Shown here: positions 7,319 through 17,111 of the stretch, piece after piece
Numbering within the stretch: position 1 is the first letter of the stretch
How the letters are laid out: each line of letters starts with the position of its first letter
From: Serratia quinivorans
Lineage (GTDB): Bacteria; Pseudomonadota; Gammaproteobacteria; Enterobacterales; Enterobacteriaceae
DNA length: 64,000 bases
NCBI GenBank assembly: GCA_900457075.1
Contig: UGYN01000002.1
Location: 1,736,001 to 1,800,000, forward strand
Direction: 5' to 3'
Made by a program: the position numbers and the translations under genes
Notes under the pieces: generated by a model
The model's input: only the letters and a program-made list of their open reading frames with translations
Told to the model about the DNA's origin: nothing
Databases searched by the model: none

Positions 7319-10301
7319 ATGGCTCAAAGCGTATTGGATTATTTTATCCAACAGGTGACCTATTCCCCCGAAGCACTGGCGATCGTCAGTCACAATAAGC
7401 GCCTCACTTATCGGCAGTTGGATGACGCCAGTGACCAGCTGTGTGGATACCTGCAACAGCAAGGCGTCCGCCCCGGTGACTGCGTGCCGCTCATAGCATT
7501 ACGTACTGCAGAATTCCCGATCGGTATACTGGCCATCCTGAAAGCCGGAGCCAGTTATATTCCCATTGATGCCCGATATCCTGAAAAAAGAATTCAGGAT
7601 ATCCTCAGACAAAGCGCATCTAACACAATAATATTGAGCAACTTATCAATCGATCTTGGAATTAAATCCCCTGGCGTACAAGCCTTTGCCATTGATAATA
7701 TTACCTCGAATGAACCGTTACCCCTTGAATTAATAAAACCGCAGGGTGATGAGACGGCCTATATTATTTTCACCTCCGGCACCACCGGCAATCCCAAAGG
7801 GGTCATGATTGCCCATCATTCACTGTTGAATATTGTCCTCTGGCATAACCAAAAGTTCGCCATGAACCACACAAGCCGTTCAACGCTGATAGCCGGTATT
7901 GGTTTTGACGTGGCGCAGTGGGAAATTTGGGCGGCGTTGACCAGCGGCGGTACGTTGTATTTGCCAGAGGAAGAGACCCGCTTGCAGCCTTCTGCCCTGC
8001 TCGACTTTTTCGCGCACCACCAAATCACCCATGCTTTTGTGCCCACAGTGTTGGTGGCTGAAATTGTCAGTGCGCCACAGCCGGAAAACCTGGCGTTGCG
8101 CTACCTGTTTACCGCAGGGGAAAAGCTCAACCCGGTCGATCTCAGCGGGGTGAGCTACCCGTTGGTGGATTACTACGGCCCGACAGAAGCCACCATCTTC
8201 GCCACCTGGAATTTGGTCAGTTGCGCCACACAACACGCTCCTGCCACTATCGGTCGGCCGGTGGCAGATACCGAGATATTCATTCTCGATGATAATCTGC
8301 AACCCGTCAGCGGGCAGCAACCCGGCGAGCTTTACATCAGCGGCAGTTGCCTGGCACGCGGCTATCTGAATGATTCGCCGCTCACCGCCGAAAAATTTAT
8401 TACCCCCGCGCATTTTGCCGGAAAACGGCTCTACCGCAGCGGCGATCGGGCGCGCTGGCTGCCGGATCATCGTGTCCAGTTCCTCGGCCGTATCGACGAC
8501 CAGATCAAGATCCGTGGTAACCGCGTGGAACTGGGCGAAATAGAAAGCGTCATGGTACAGGTGACAGGCGTGAAGGCCGCCGTTGCTGCCGTTACCCAGC
8601 CGCAGGATCCGGCTAACAAACAGATTGTGGCCTTTCTGGTGGCCGACCGGAACGACGCTGGAGTGATCGAACGCGTGAAGCAACATCTGAAAACCACATT
8701 GCCATCTTACTTCCTGCCCGCCGAGTACCGGCTGCTGGATCGTCTGCCGATCAACGCCAACGGCAAAACCGATAAGGCTGCGCTGCTGGCCCTTTCCCGC
8801 GCGGATCAACCTCCGGCAGCAGAAACGCTGACCGGCAGCCGGCAGACCCTTGCCGCTATTTGGTGCCAGCTGTTGGGGACGGAGAATATCCGTGCCGAAG
8901 ACAATTTTTTCGACATTGGCGGCCATTCACTGCTGGCGGCAAAGTTGGCGACGGCCATCGCGCAACAGATTGGCGTGAAGGTTTATGTCCGCGATATTTA
9001 TGAATACCCGACGATAAATCGTCTGGCGCAGGCGCTGGATGAACGCAGCGGCCATGCACTGCCGGCGGTGGACAGCGAACCGGTGCGTGCTCTGCAAGAC
9101 GACGTCTGGTTACCCGCAGACCTCACCATCAATCCGCATTACGGCGTATGGCAGATAAGCTCGCCCAGGGCCATTTTGCTCACCGGTGCCACCGGGTTTA
9201 TCGGTGCGCATCTGCTGGCAGAGCTGCTGACCACCACCCGTGCCGAGTTGTATTGCCTGGTGCGGGAGCACAGCCGGATATCCCCGCAACAACGACTCGA
9301 CGAGATCCTGACTCGCTATCAGATTGCTTTATCCCCCGAGCAGCGCGGCCGCATCCATCTGGTCCCCGGCGACATGGCCGAGCGTGATTTCGCCCTGTCA
9401 CCTGAGCGCTACCGTGAACTCAGCCCAGCGGGTCGATATCATTTATCATTCGGCAAGCGCGGTGAACTTTATCCAACCCTATTCTTATATGAAACGCGAC
9501 AATGTGCAGGGGCTGCGCGAAATCATTCGCTTTGCCGCGCATCAGCGCACCAAACCACTGATGTTGATGTCGACGATTTCGGTCTATAGCTGGGGGCATC
9601 TGCACACCGGCAAACGGGTGATGCTGGAAAGTGACGACATCGACCAGAACCTGCCGGCGGTGATCACCGATATTGGCTACGTCCGCAGCAAATGGGTAAT
9701 GGAAAAAATTGCCGATCTGGCGGCATCGCAAGGCCTGCCGCTGATGACCTTCCGTCTGGGGTACGCCACCTGCCATAGCCGCACCGGCGTCAGCGCCAGC
9801 TATCAATGGTGGGGGCGACTGGTGAAAACCTGTATTGCCAGTGGCACGCGGCCTGCGCTACAGGATTTACGCGAGGGCCTGACGACGGTGGACTATATGA
9901 CCCAGGCCATTGCACATGTCAGCCGTAATCCGCTGGCTCTGGGGAAGAAATTCAACCTGATCCACCAGCACCGCAATAACCTGACGCTGCAGGACTTCTT
10001 CAGCCTGCTGGAGCGTGAGTTTGGCTACCACTTCCACCCGCTGCCCTTCGAGCAATGGCGGGCGCAGTGGGAACACAACGGCGATGCGCCGCTCTACCCG
10101 TTGCTCAGCCTGTTCAGGGACAATATGGTGAATGGACAATCGACGGTGCAGCTCTACCAAAACACCTACCAGTGGGATTGCAGCAACCTGCAGCATTTCC
10201 TGCAGCACAGCGGGATAGAAGAACCACACTTTACCCGGCAGGTGCTACTGAATTATCTGCAGCAGTCTATCGGCGCTCCACAGCCGTCATTGCAGGTTTG
10301 A
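7319..10301 (+). pseudogene. Single-module adenylation-thiolation-reductase (NRPS-like carboxylic acid reductase), frameshifted
   Basis: The reading frame breaks at the CCC run at 9424-9426. Removing one C joins both halves into a continuous protein of about 993 residues. An adenylation domain (about 1-500) has YIIFTSGTTGNPKG, the YYGPTEATI motif and KIRGNRVELGEIE. A carrier domain has DIGGHSLLAA with the phosphopantetheine serine S537. A thioester reductase domain starts at about residue 620 with LTGATGFIGAHLL and keeps the YVRSK (YxxxK) catalytic pair. Such enzymes activate an acid, load it on the carrier and release it as an aldehyde or alcohol using NAD(P)H. No partner biosynthetic genes or phosphopantetheinyl transferase lie beside it. 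The break could be a real mutation or a sequencing error; sequence before and after it is well conserved. Confidence 0.8.
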
Positions 10302-10557
10302 ACCTCAAGGCGGGCCCCTGTGGCCCGCCAGTGCACCAGTAGAACATTTTGCCCTTAGCGTTGCGCCATCAGCGGTCATAATTACCCCAGACGCGCCGCA
10401 GTTTTGCCCCGTTTTAAGGCAGCGTCCGGTTGGGTTGCACCCAAAGCGGGCCGTCTCCTGCCACAACCTGGCGTTTTCGCGCCATTATCGCCCCTTTATC
10501 ACCTTGGCACATTTTATGCTGGATCCGTCTACAGCCTGCAATGTCGACGAGGTGACG
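10302..10557 (+). other. Spacer between the A-T-R gene and the Anbu cluster
   Basis: GGCGGGCC-cctgt-GGCCCGCC at about 10310-10330 forms a strong hairpin just after the upstream stop and may terminate or protect its transcript, though no T-run follows. The rest should hold the promoter of the Anbu cluster; no clear consensus promoter was recognised. Confidence 0.4.
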
Positions 10558-11994
10558 ATGCTAAATATCGATCTGTCCGCTTCACCGTTTTTTGATGAGA
10601 TGCTTCTGGCTGAGGGTAAACACCGGGGTCATTACGAAGCTTACTGCCATTGGCTGCAACAGGCCGATCACAAGGCCATTCAGCGTAAAAGGGAAGAGGC
10701 TGCACTGCTGTTTCATCGGGTGGGAATTACCTTTAACGTTTATGGTGAGGATGATGGTGCCGAACGGCTAATCCCGTTCGACAGCGTGCCGCGCATCATT
10801 CCCGCCGGCGAATGGGCGATGCTCGATCGCGGCATCCGCCAGCGCGTCCAGGCGCTGAACGCCTTTCTGCACGATATTTACCATCAACAACATATTCTGA
10901 AGGCCGGGATCATTCCGGCGGAACAGGTGCTGGCCAACGATCAGTATCAGCCCTGCATGCAAGGGGTCGATTTGCACCGCAATATTTACGCGCACATTGT
11001 CGGCGTGGATATGGTGCGCGGCGGCGACGGCCAGTATTACGTGCTGGAAGACAACCTGCGCACCCCGTCCGGCGTGTCCTACATGCTGGAAAACCGCAAA
11101 ATGATGATGCGCCTGTACCCGGAACTGTTCGCCCAGCAGCGTATTGCGCCGGTGGAACGCTACCCGTCGCACCTGCTGCAAACCCTGCGTGAAAGCTCGC
11201 CGATTAACGATCCGACCGTGGTGGTGCTGACGCCGGGCCGCTTTAACAGCGCCTATTTCGAGCACAGTTTCCTGGCGCAGCAGATGGGGGTTGAACTGGT
11301 GGAAAGCGCCGATCTGTTCGTCAAGGACGGCGCGGTGTTTATGCGCACCACCGCCGGGCCTTGCAAGGTGGACGTGATCTATCGGCGGGTAGACGACGCC
11401 TTCCTCGATCCGCTGGCGTTCCGCCCGGACTCGATGCTCGGTGTGCCGGGGCTGCTGTCGGTATATCGCACCGGTAACGTGGTGCTGGCCAACGCCATTG
11501 GCACCGGCGTGGCCGACGACAAGTCGATCTATCCTTATGTGCCGGAGATGGTGCGCTTCTATCTGCAGGAGGAGCCGATCCTCAACAATGTGCCGACCTG
11601 GCAATGCCGTCATAAAAATGAGCTGTCGTACGTGCTGGCGAACCTGGAACAGATGGTGGTGAAAGAGGTTCACGGTGCCGGTGGCTACGGCATGCTGATC
11701 GGCCCGGCGGCGAGCAAAGACGAAATCGCCCACTTCCGTACCCTGCTGCTGGCCAAACCGCACAACTATATTGCGCAAAACACGCTGGCGCTGTCGACCT
11801 GCCCGACCTTCGTCAACGACGGCCTCGCGCCGCGGCATATCGATCTGCGGCCGTTTGCCCTCAGCGGTGCGGAAATTCGCCTGGTGCCCGGCGGCCTGAC
11901 GCGCGTGGCGCTGGCGCAAGGCTCACTGGTGGTCAACTCGTCGCAAGGCGGGGGAACCAAGGATACCTGGGTGTTGGAGGACGACGCATGCTGA
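10558..11994 (+). CDS. Circularly permuted type 2 ATP-grasp protein (Anbu cluster)
   Basis: This 478-residue protein belongs to the COG2308 family. It has the N-terminal FNVYGEDDGAERLIPFDSVPRI stretch typical of that group. Later come VLEDNLRTPSGVSYMLENR, VKEVHGAGGYGMLIGP (nucleotide-binding loop) and RPFALSGAEIRLVPGGLTRVAL. ATP-grasp enzymes form amide-type bonds through acyl phosphates; the substrates of this branch are unknown. I chose ATG 10558 because GACGAGGTGACG lies upstream and the conserved start follows; an upstream in-frame ATG at 10435 adds non-conserved residues. It overlaps the next gene by 7 bases and heads a four-gene cluster. Confidence 0.9.
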   Translation: MLNIDLSASPFFDEMLLAEGKHRGHYEAYCHWLQQADHKAIQRKREEAALLFHRVGITFNVYGEDDGAERLIPFDSVPRIIPAGEWAMLDRGIRQRVQALNAFLHDIYHQQHILKAGIIPAEQVLANDQYQPCMQGVDLHRNIYAHIVGVDMVRGGDGQYYVLEDNLRTPSGVSYMLENRKMMMRLYPELFAQQRIAPVERYPSHLLQTLRESSPINDPTVVVLTPGRFNSAYFEHSFLAQQMGVELVESADLFVKDGAVFMRTTAGPCKVDVIYRRVDDAFLDPLAFRPDSMLGVPGLLSVYRTGNVVLANAIGTGVADDKSIYPYVPEMVRFYLQEEPILNNVPTWQCRHKNELSYVLANLEQMVVKEVHGAGGYGMLIGPAASKDEIAHFRTLLLAKPHNYIAQNTLALSTCPTFVNDGLAPRHIDLRPFALSGAEIRLVPGGLTRVALAQGSLVVNSSQGGGTKDTWVLEDDAC

Positions 11995-12917
11995 GCCGAA
12001 CTGCCAGTGAACTCTATTGGATGGCCCGCTATCTGGAGCGGGCAGAAAGCATCGCCCGGGTACTCGACGTCACCAACAAGCTGTCGATGATGCCGATCCG
12101 CGACAGCGAAGATCAGGATCTGCAGGTGCCGCTCAATCTGACCAGCACCGGGGAGCTGTATGCCGCAGCCTATCCCGACCTGACCATGGCCAATCTGGTC
12201 AGTTTTTTTGCCCTCGACAGCCGCAACCACAGCAGCATTTACAGCTGTTTGCAGATGGGCTGGAACAACGCTCACGCGGTACGCGGCAGCCTGTCTTCCG
12301 AGGTTTGGGAGTGCATTAACTCCACCTGGATCGAGATGAAGCTGATCCGCCGCCAGGGTATTGGCTCGGTGGGGGCCGATGCTTTCTTCGACTGGGTAAA
12401 AGAACGCTCACACCTGTTTCGCGGTGCCATGTTCGGCACCCTGCTGCGCAGCGACGCCATGTGCTTTATTCGCCTCGGCACCCTGCTGGAACGGGCCGAC
12501 AGCACCGCCCGCCTGCTGGGGGTAAAAAACGCGCTGATGGACAGCGACGGCGACCCGGTCCGCGAGTATTACCGCATGGATACGCTGCTGCGGGCGGTCA
12601 GTGCCCGCGAGGCCTATCACAGCATCTACAAGCAGCAGCTCAGCCGCGACACCATCGCCGAGCTGATGATCCTGCGTAATGAGATCCCGCGCTCCCTGCT
12701 GGCCTGCGTCGGCGATATGGTGCAGCAACTGGAGCAGATTGGTGGCAACAGCGCCAATCAACCGCGCCGGCTGGCACATACGCTGCACGCCGAACTGCGC
12801 TTCAGCAGCATGAAGGATCTGAACCGGGTCGGGCTGAACGACTGGCTGGACGCGTTTCTTGGGCAAATTGGCGGCATCGCGGAAAGCATCCATCACACCT
12901 ATCTGGAGGCACAATGA
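11988..12917 (+). CDS. Alpha-E domain protein (Anbu cluster)
   Basis: This 309-residue, mostly helical protein belongs to the alpha-E (COG2307) family, recognised from LSRTASELYWMARYLERAESIARVLD at the N-terminus. Its biochemical role is unknown; it nearly always accompanies the ATP-grasp protein upstream and is sometimes fused to it. It overlaps the ATP-grasp stop by 7 bases and the transglutaminase-like start by 4 bases, so the three are likely translationally coupled. No signal peptide or membrane segment is visible. Confidence 0.9.
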   Translation: MLSRTASELYWMARYLERAESIARVLDVTNKLSMMPIRDSEDQDLQVPLNLTSTGELYAAAYPDLTMANLVSFFALDSRNHSSIYSCLQMGWNNAHAVRGSLSSEVWECINSTWIEMKLIRRQGIGSVGADAFFDWVKERSHLFRGAMFGTLLRSDAMCFIRLGTLLERADSTARLLGVKNALMDSDGDPVREYYRMDTLLRAVSAREAYHSIYKQQLSRDTIAELMILRNEIPRSLLACVGDMVQQLEQIGGNSANQPRRLAHTLHAELRFSSMKDLNRVGLNDWLDAFLGQIGGIAESIHHTYLEAQ

Positions 12918-13708
12918 AACTCAACATTGAGCACAATACCCATTATACCTACGCCCAGCAGGTGCAGCGCAGCACCCAGTATCTGCGCCTGACGCCACAG
13001 AACTCCCGGCACCAGCGCGTTATCTCCTGGCAACTGACGCTGCCGGAAGATGCGGTGTGCACCACCGATGCTTTCGGTAACGTACTGCACGTGCTGACGC
13101 TGGATCACCCGCATCAGGCGATCACCATTCAGGCCCACGGCGTGGTGGAGATTGAAGACGGCGTAGAGGATCAGGTGATGGGGCATCTGTCACCGCTGGT
13201 ATTCCTGCGCCACAGCCCCTTGACCCAGCCCGACAGTGCGATCCAGGCCTTTGCCCTGCGCTATTATCAACCGCAAGCGGTGCTTGCCGGGCTGGAGAAC
13301 CTGATGGGCGAACTGCTGCTGAAAATGCCTTACAGCCCAGGCTCCACCAGCGTTACCGACAGCGCGGCCCAGGCGTTCGCCACCGGTACCGGCGTCTGTC
13401 AGGATCACACCCACGTATTTCTGGCCTGCTGCCGTAGCCTGAATATTCCGGCGCGCTATGTCAGCGGTTATCTTTACAGCGAAGACTCGACGCACGTCGC
13501 CACCCACGCCTGGGCGGAAGCCTGGGTCGACGAACGCTGGCACAGTTTTGACGTTACCAACAACACCCGTCTGCCGAACCAGCACCTTAAGCTGGCGGTA
13601 GGCATCGACTATCTGGACGCCTGCCCGGTGCGCGGCATGCGGCTGGGCGGCGGCTGCGAGAATATGCAGACTATCGCCGAAGTGCAGATGATGCCCAGCG
13701 GGCAATAG
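12914..13708 (+). CDS. Transglutaminase-like cysteine protease family protein (Anbu cluster)
   Basis: The 264-residue protein has an N-terminal bacterial transglutaminase-like domain (LNIEHNTHYTYAQQVQRS) and a catalytic core after residue 150. The triad is visible: cysteine in GVCQDHTHVFLACC, histidine in ATHAWAEAWV and aspartate in SFDVTNN. The fold can cleave or make amide bonds. With an ATP-grasp ligase and a proteasome-like hydrolase as neighbours it may process a peptide product or tag; that is inferred from context. It is followed by a 75-bp gap containing the hairpin GGCACGC / GCGTGCC (13734-13759). Confidence 0.9.
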   Translation: MKLNIEHNTHYTYAQQVQRSTQYLRLTPQNSRHQRVISWQLTLPEDAVCTTDAFGNVLHVLTLDHPHQAITIQAHGVVEIEDGVEDQVMGHLSPLVFLRHSPLTQPDSAIQAFALRYYQPQAVLAGLENLMGELLLKMPYSPGSTSVTDSAAQAFATGTGVCQDHTHVFLACCRSLNIPARYVSGYLYSEDSTHVATHAWAEAWVDERWHSFDVTNNTRLPNQHLKLAVGIDYLDACPVRGMRLGGGCENMQTIAEVQMMPSGQ

Positions 13709-13783
13709 CCTGTTGCCGAAAGTGAAGGTTTACGGCACGCTGGCGTTTGGCGGCGTGCCAGTCTTGATTTGAGGAATTGTGGA

Positions 13784-14512
13784 ATGACCTATTGTGTGGC
13801 CATGCGCTTGTCATCCGGGCTGGTCTTTGCTTCAGATTCGCGTACCAATGCCGGAGTGGACCATATTTCCACCTTCCGCAAGCTGCACGTGTTCCAGCAG
13901 GACGGCGAACGTTTGCTGGTGCTGCAAAGCGCCGGCAATCTGGCGACCACCCAGAGCATCATCAGCCTGCTGCAGCGCCGCTGCAAAGACGCCGAAAGCC
14001 CCAATCTGCTGAATGCCCCCAGTCTGTACGAAGCCGCCACGCTGGTGGGCGAAACGGTGCGGGAAGTGATCCAACGCGACAGCGAAGCCCAGCAGAGCGG
14101 CAGCACCACCGATTTTAGCTGCAGCCTGTTGCTCGGCGGCCAGATCCATGGCGAAGAGATGCGGCTGTTTCATATCTATCCGCAGGGTAACTTTATCGAA
14201 GCCACCCGCGATACGCCCTATTTCCAGATTGGCGAAAGCAAATACGGCAAACCAATTATTGATCGGGTGCTGAACTACGATACCCCGCTGGAACAAGCGA
14301 TGCAGTGCGCGCTAATCTCCCTCGATTCTACGCTACGCAGTAACCTGTCGGTCGGCCTGCCGCTCGACGTGATGATTTATCCGCGCGACAGTTTCAGCAG
14401 CGCACAACAATACCGTATTACCGAAGATCATCCGCATTTCAACGCCATCCGCAAAGGCTGGGGCGAAGGACTGGTCAGCATTTTCAAACAGTTGCCGCCG
14501 CTGCAGCTGTAG
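13784..14512 (+). CDS. Anbu, proteasome-type peptidase
   Basis: This 242-residue Ntn-hydrolase belongs to COG3484, the ancestral beta subunit (Anbu) relatives of HslV and proteasome beta chains. It starts MTYCVAMRLSSGLVFASDSR: removal of Met would expose Thr2 as the nucleophile, and D18 and K33 (FRKLHV) fit the Thr-Asp-Lys set. GAGG at 13771-13774 lies about 9 bases before ATG 13784, which decides the start over an ATG at 13769. Anbu assembles into ring or lock-washer oligomers; its substrates are not known. It ends the ATP-grasp, alpha-E, transglutaminase cluster, and faces the GH20 gene convergently. Confidence 0.9.
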   Translation: MTYCVAMRLSSGLVFASDSRTNAGVDHISTFRKLHVFQQDGERLLVLQSAGNLATTQSIISLLQRRCKDAESPNLLNAPSLYEAATLVGETVREVIQRDSEAQQSGSTTDFSCSLLLGGQIHGEEMRLFHIYPQGNFIEATRDTPYFQIGESKYGKPIIDRVLNYDTPLEQAMQCALISLDSTLRSNLSVGLPLDVMIYPRDSFSSAQQYRITEDHPHFNAIRKGWGEGLVSIFKQLPPLQL

Positions 14513-14519
14513 GTGCTGT

Positions 14520-14562
14520 GAGGGCTCGGCATGCAGACCCCCTACGCATGCTGAGCCCGACG
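14520..14562 (-). repeat. GTAG-type extragenic palindrome (REP-like), imperfect
   Basis: On the minus strand GTAG (14545-14542) heads an imperfect palindrome, GGGGTCTGCATGCCGAGCCC, and a second half-copy, GCATGCTGAGCCC, follows at about 14546-14558. The same core appears as a perfect palindrome at 28700-28719. It sits between the convergent Anbu and GH20 genes. Confidence 0.6.
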
Positions 14563-14572
14563 ATGCAGAAAA

Positions 14573-16966
14573 TTATTCGATCGCGCTGGCACGCAGCAGG
14601 GCTTCCAGCGGATAAACCGCCGCAATCACCACTTCGTCACGTATTTGCGCCGCCGCGTCCAGCTGTTGCTGTATTTGCCCGGCTTCGGCTTTGCTCAAGG
14701 GTTTGTTCTGCTGATAACGTTCCAGCAGCATCAGCCCCAGTGCCGCCAGCGCGCCGACATCCTGCGCTACCGGAGCCAGATCCTGCATCACCCGGTTACC
14801 GGCAATCACCGTTTTCACCGGCGCGGTATTCAACTGCCAGCGTTGCAAACGTTCGCGCAGCGCCTGTGCCGCCGCACTGTTATTGCGATCTTTCACCAGG
14901 GCCGCGACCTGCAGCCCCATCTCGCGCACTGCGTTGCTTTCCGCCGGCAGAGCGTCGGCAAAGCGGTTCAGCGGTTCGAACTGATGATAATTACCGGCTT
15001 TGAATTTCAGATGCTGACGGGTGTAGTACTGGCCCGGCTCCACCGCCTCGGCCAGGGTTTGCAGCGGTGCAATCTGCACGCTGTTCGCCAGCCGGGTGAA
15101 TTCGCGGGCGGTCTCAGCATGCTGCTGCAAGCCCACCGACACCACCGACCAGGCGTCAACCGCCGCCAGCCGCCGGTACATGTTGTTTTCATCGGTTACG
15201 TCCTGCGCCGACCACAAGCGCTCCGCCACCGCGAACCCGCGCGGCCACAGCTTGAGATCGAGGATCGGTGCCCTGATGTTTTCCGCCCACAGCGCCGCCT
15301 CGCCGCCAAGAATATTGGCCTGCTGCTTCGCGTCCGGTACCACCGGCATCTTGCCCGCCGGGATCGCCGTCAGCTTGCCGCCGCTGGTCGGGTAACGCAC
15401 GTTGCCAACCAGCGTATACCCACTGAGCGTATCCTGCTGCAGCGTGAACACCGGACGCGTCTCGCCCATCCAGGTATCGACGCGGAAGCTCACCTGCTGC
15501 GGAGAACGCCAGACGATATCCTGCAACGCACGGCGAGATTTGCCGTTGAAGTCGATAAAACCACGCCAGCCTTGTTTGCCTTCAATCAGGGTAAAACTGC
15601 CCTCCACCGCGCTGCCCTTCAGTCGTGGCATGCTGAACTGCCAGCTCTGCGCCTTTTCATCGGGCTGCACCTCGGTGGCGACGCCCAGCGGCTGCGGCAG
15701 GATCTCGTTGCGATAGTGATAGGCGCTGCTCTGCGGTTGATCGAGGTAGAAGCCGGTGGACAGAATGCCCTGATAGCCGTCCTGCGCGCTGGCCCCCAGT
15801 GAGTCCTGACCCTGCCAGGATTGGATCACAATGCTGCGTGGTAGCGACGGGTGATAAATCTCATCCCAACCGACCATCTGCCGTTGGTGCTGTTCGAGGA
15901 TTTTTTCCAGCTTCTGGTTGAAGTAGGCCTGCAATGCATGGATGTCCGCCAACTGATGTTGCTGCATAAAGGCCTGAATGGTTTTCGATTGCTTCCATTG
16001 GCTGGCATCCACCTCGTCACCGCCAATATGCAGGTAAGGATCGGGGAAGATCGCCGCCAGTTCGCCAATAATAGCGTCTACAAATTGATAAACTTCTTCA
16101 CGGGTCGGATCGAGCGTTGGCTTATGGACACCCCACTTGCGCTCCATCTGATACGGCCCCGGCGCGCTCATCAGCTCCGGGTAAGCCACGGCGATGCTGG
16201 AAGCATGACCCGGCAGATCGATTTCCGGCACCACCCGGATGCCGCGCGCGGTGGCATAGGCCACCACCTGTTGCATCTGTTCGCGAGTATAAAACTGGCC
16301 GTCGCTGGCCTGCTGTTGCAGCTTGGGATAATGCTCAGAAGCAAAGCGCCAGCCCTGATCGTCGGTCAGGTGCCAGTGAAACACGTTGAGCTTGGCTGCT
16401 GCCATGCCGTCGAGCTGGCGCAGAATATCCGCCAGCGGCAGGAAATGACGCGCCGAATCCAGCAGCACGCCGCGCCACGGGAAACGCGGCACGTCGGTGA
16501 TGCTAACCAGCGGCAGGAAGGTGTTCTGGCCGTCGGTCTGCACCAGTTGCAGCAGGGTTTCCATGCCACGCAGCGCACCGAAACGGGTATTGGCGGTCAG
16601 GGTGACGCCATCCTGCATCACCAGCAGTTTATAGCTCTCGTCGCTGCCCGGCAGCGGCTGCGCCGCCACCTTGTCTTTGATGTTCACGTTAATCACCACG
16701 CCTGCGGCTTCTGCCGCCTGCGGTGCCAACGTCCAACCGGTTTGCAGTTCAATACGCTGCCGCCAGCGCTGCAGCGCATCACCCAAATCGTCGCCCTGCA
16801 GGTTAATCGACAAACGGTGGTCCAGCACCAGCCTGCCCGCCGGTTGGGTCAGTTCCACCTGCTGCGGCCAGGGCATCAGCGGCAAATCGCCGGCCGGCTG
16901 CGCCAGCGCGCCCAGGGAAAGCAATAACGATGAAGCCAGTAGCATATAACGCAGAGATCTGTGCAT
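14573..16966 (-). CDS. Beta-N-acetylhexosaminidase, GH20 family
   Basis: The 797-residue protein starts with a signal peptide (MHRSLRYMLLASSLLLSLGALA, likely cut after GALAQP), so it acts in the periplasm or outside. A GH20b-like domain covers about 25-155. The GH20 barrel follows, with RFPWRGVLLDSARHF, HLTDDQGWRF and HIGGDEVD, whose D317-E318 pair is the catalytic dyad of substrate-assisted catalysis. The late GGEAALWAE motif is also typical. It would remove terminal N-acetylglucosamine or N-acetylgalactosamine from chitobiose or glycans. It is longer than cytosolic hexosaminidases and has a C-terminal helical extension after about residue 630. Facing Anbu, it is probably not part of that cluster. 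Confidence 0.92.
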   Translation of the reverse strand: MHRSLRYMLLASSLLLSLGALAQPAGDLPLMPWPQQVELTQPAGRLVLDHRLSINLQGDDLGDALQRWRQRIELQTGWTLAPQAAEAAGVVINVNIKDKVAAQPLPGSDESYKLLVMQDGVTLTANTRFGALRGMETLLQLVQTDGQNTFLPLVSITDVPRFPWRGVLLDSARHFLPLADILRQLDGMAAAKLNVFHWHLTDDQGWRFASEHYPKLQQQASDGQFYTREQMQQVVAYATARGIRVVPEIDLPGHASSIAVAYPELMSAPGPYQMERKWGVHKPTLDPTREEVYQFVDAIIGELAAIFPDPYLHIGGDEVDASQWKQSKTIQAFMQQHQLADIHALQAYFNQKLEKILEQHQRQMVGWDEIYHPSLPRSIVIQSWQGQDSLGASAQDGYQGILSTGFYLDQPQSSAYHYRNEILPQPLGVATEVQPDEKAQSWQFSMPRLKGSAVEGSFTLIEGKQGWRGFIDFNGKSRRALQDIVWRSPQQVSFRVDTWMGETRPVFTLQQDTLSGYTLVGNVRYPTSGGKLTAIPAGKMPVVPDAKQQANILGGEAALWAENIRAPILDLKLWPRGFAVAERLWSAQDVTDENNMYRRLAAVDAWSVVSVGLQQHAETAREFTRLANSVQIAPLQTLAEAVEPGQYYTRQHLKFKAGNYHQFEPLNRFADALPAESNAVREMGLQVAALVKDRNNSAAAQALRERLQRWQLNTAPVKTVIAGNRVMQDLAPVAQDVGALAALGLMLLERYQQNKPLSKAEAGQIQQQLDAAAQIRDEVVIAAVYPLEALLRASAIE

Positions 16967-17111
16967 CAGAAATTCCTCAGAGGAAAAAAATCAATAAAAA
17001 CAGCGAAGCTGTAAATAAAGACTGAGCACAGTACAGATGTCCAACGGCGAGGGTGAAAAGCCGGGTTGGATCACAGATGCCCCTCTTCCAGACGAAAGAG
17101 GGGCGCGGGAA

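Noticed and set aside
10768..11919. A 383-codon open frame opposite the ATP-grasp gene
   Set aside because: Composition typical of an antisense shadow; the ATP-grasp frame is supported by conserved motifs and tight gene overlaps.
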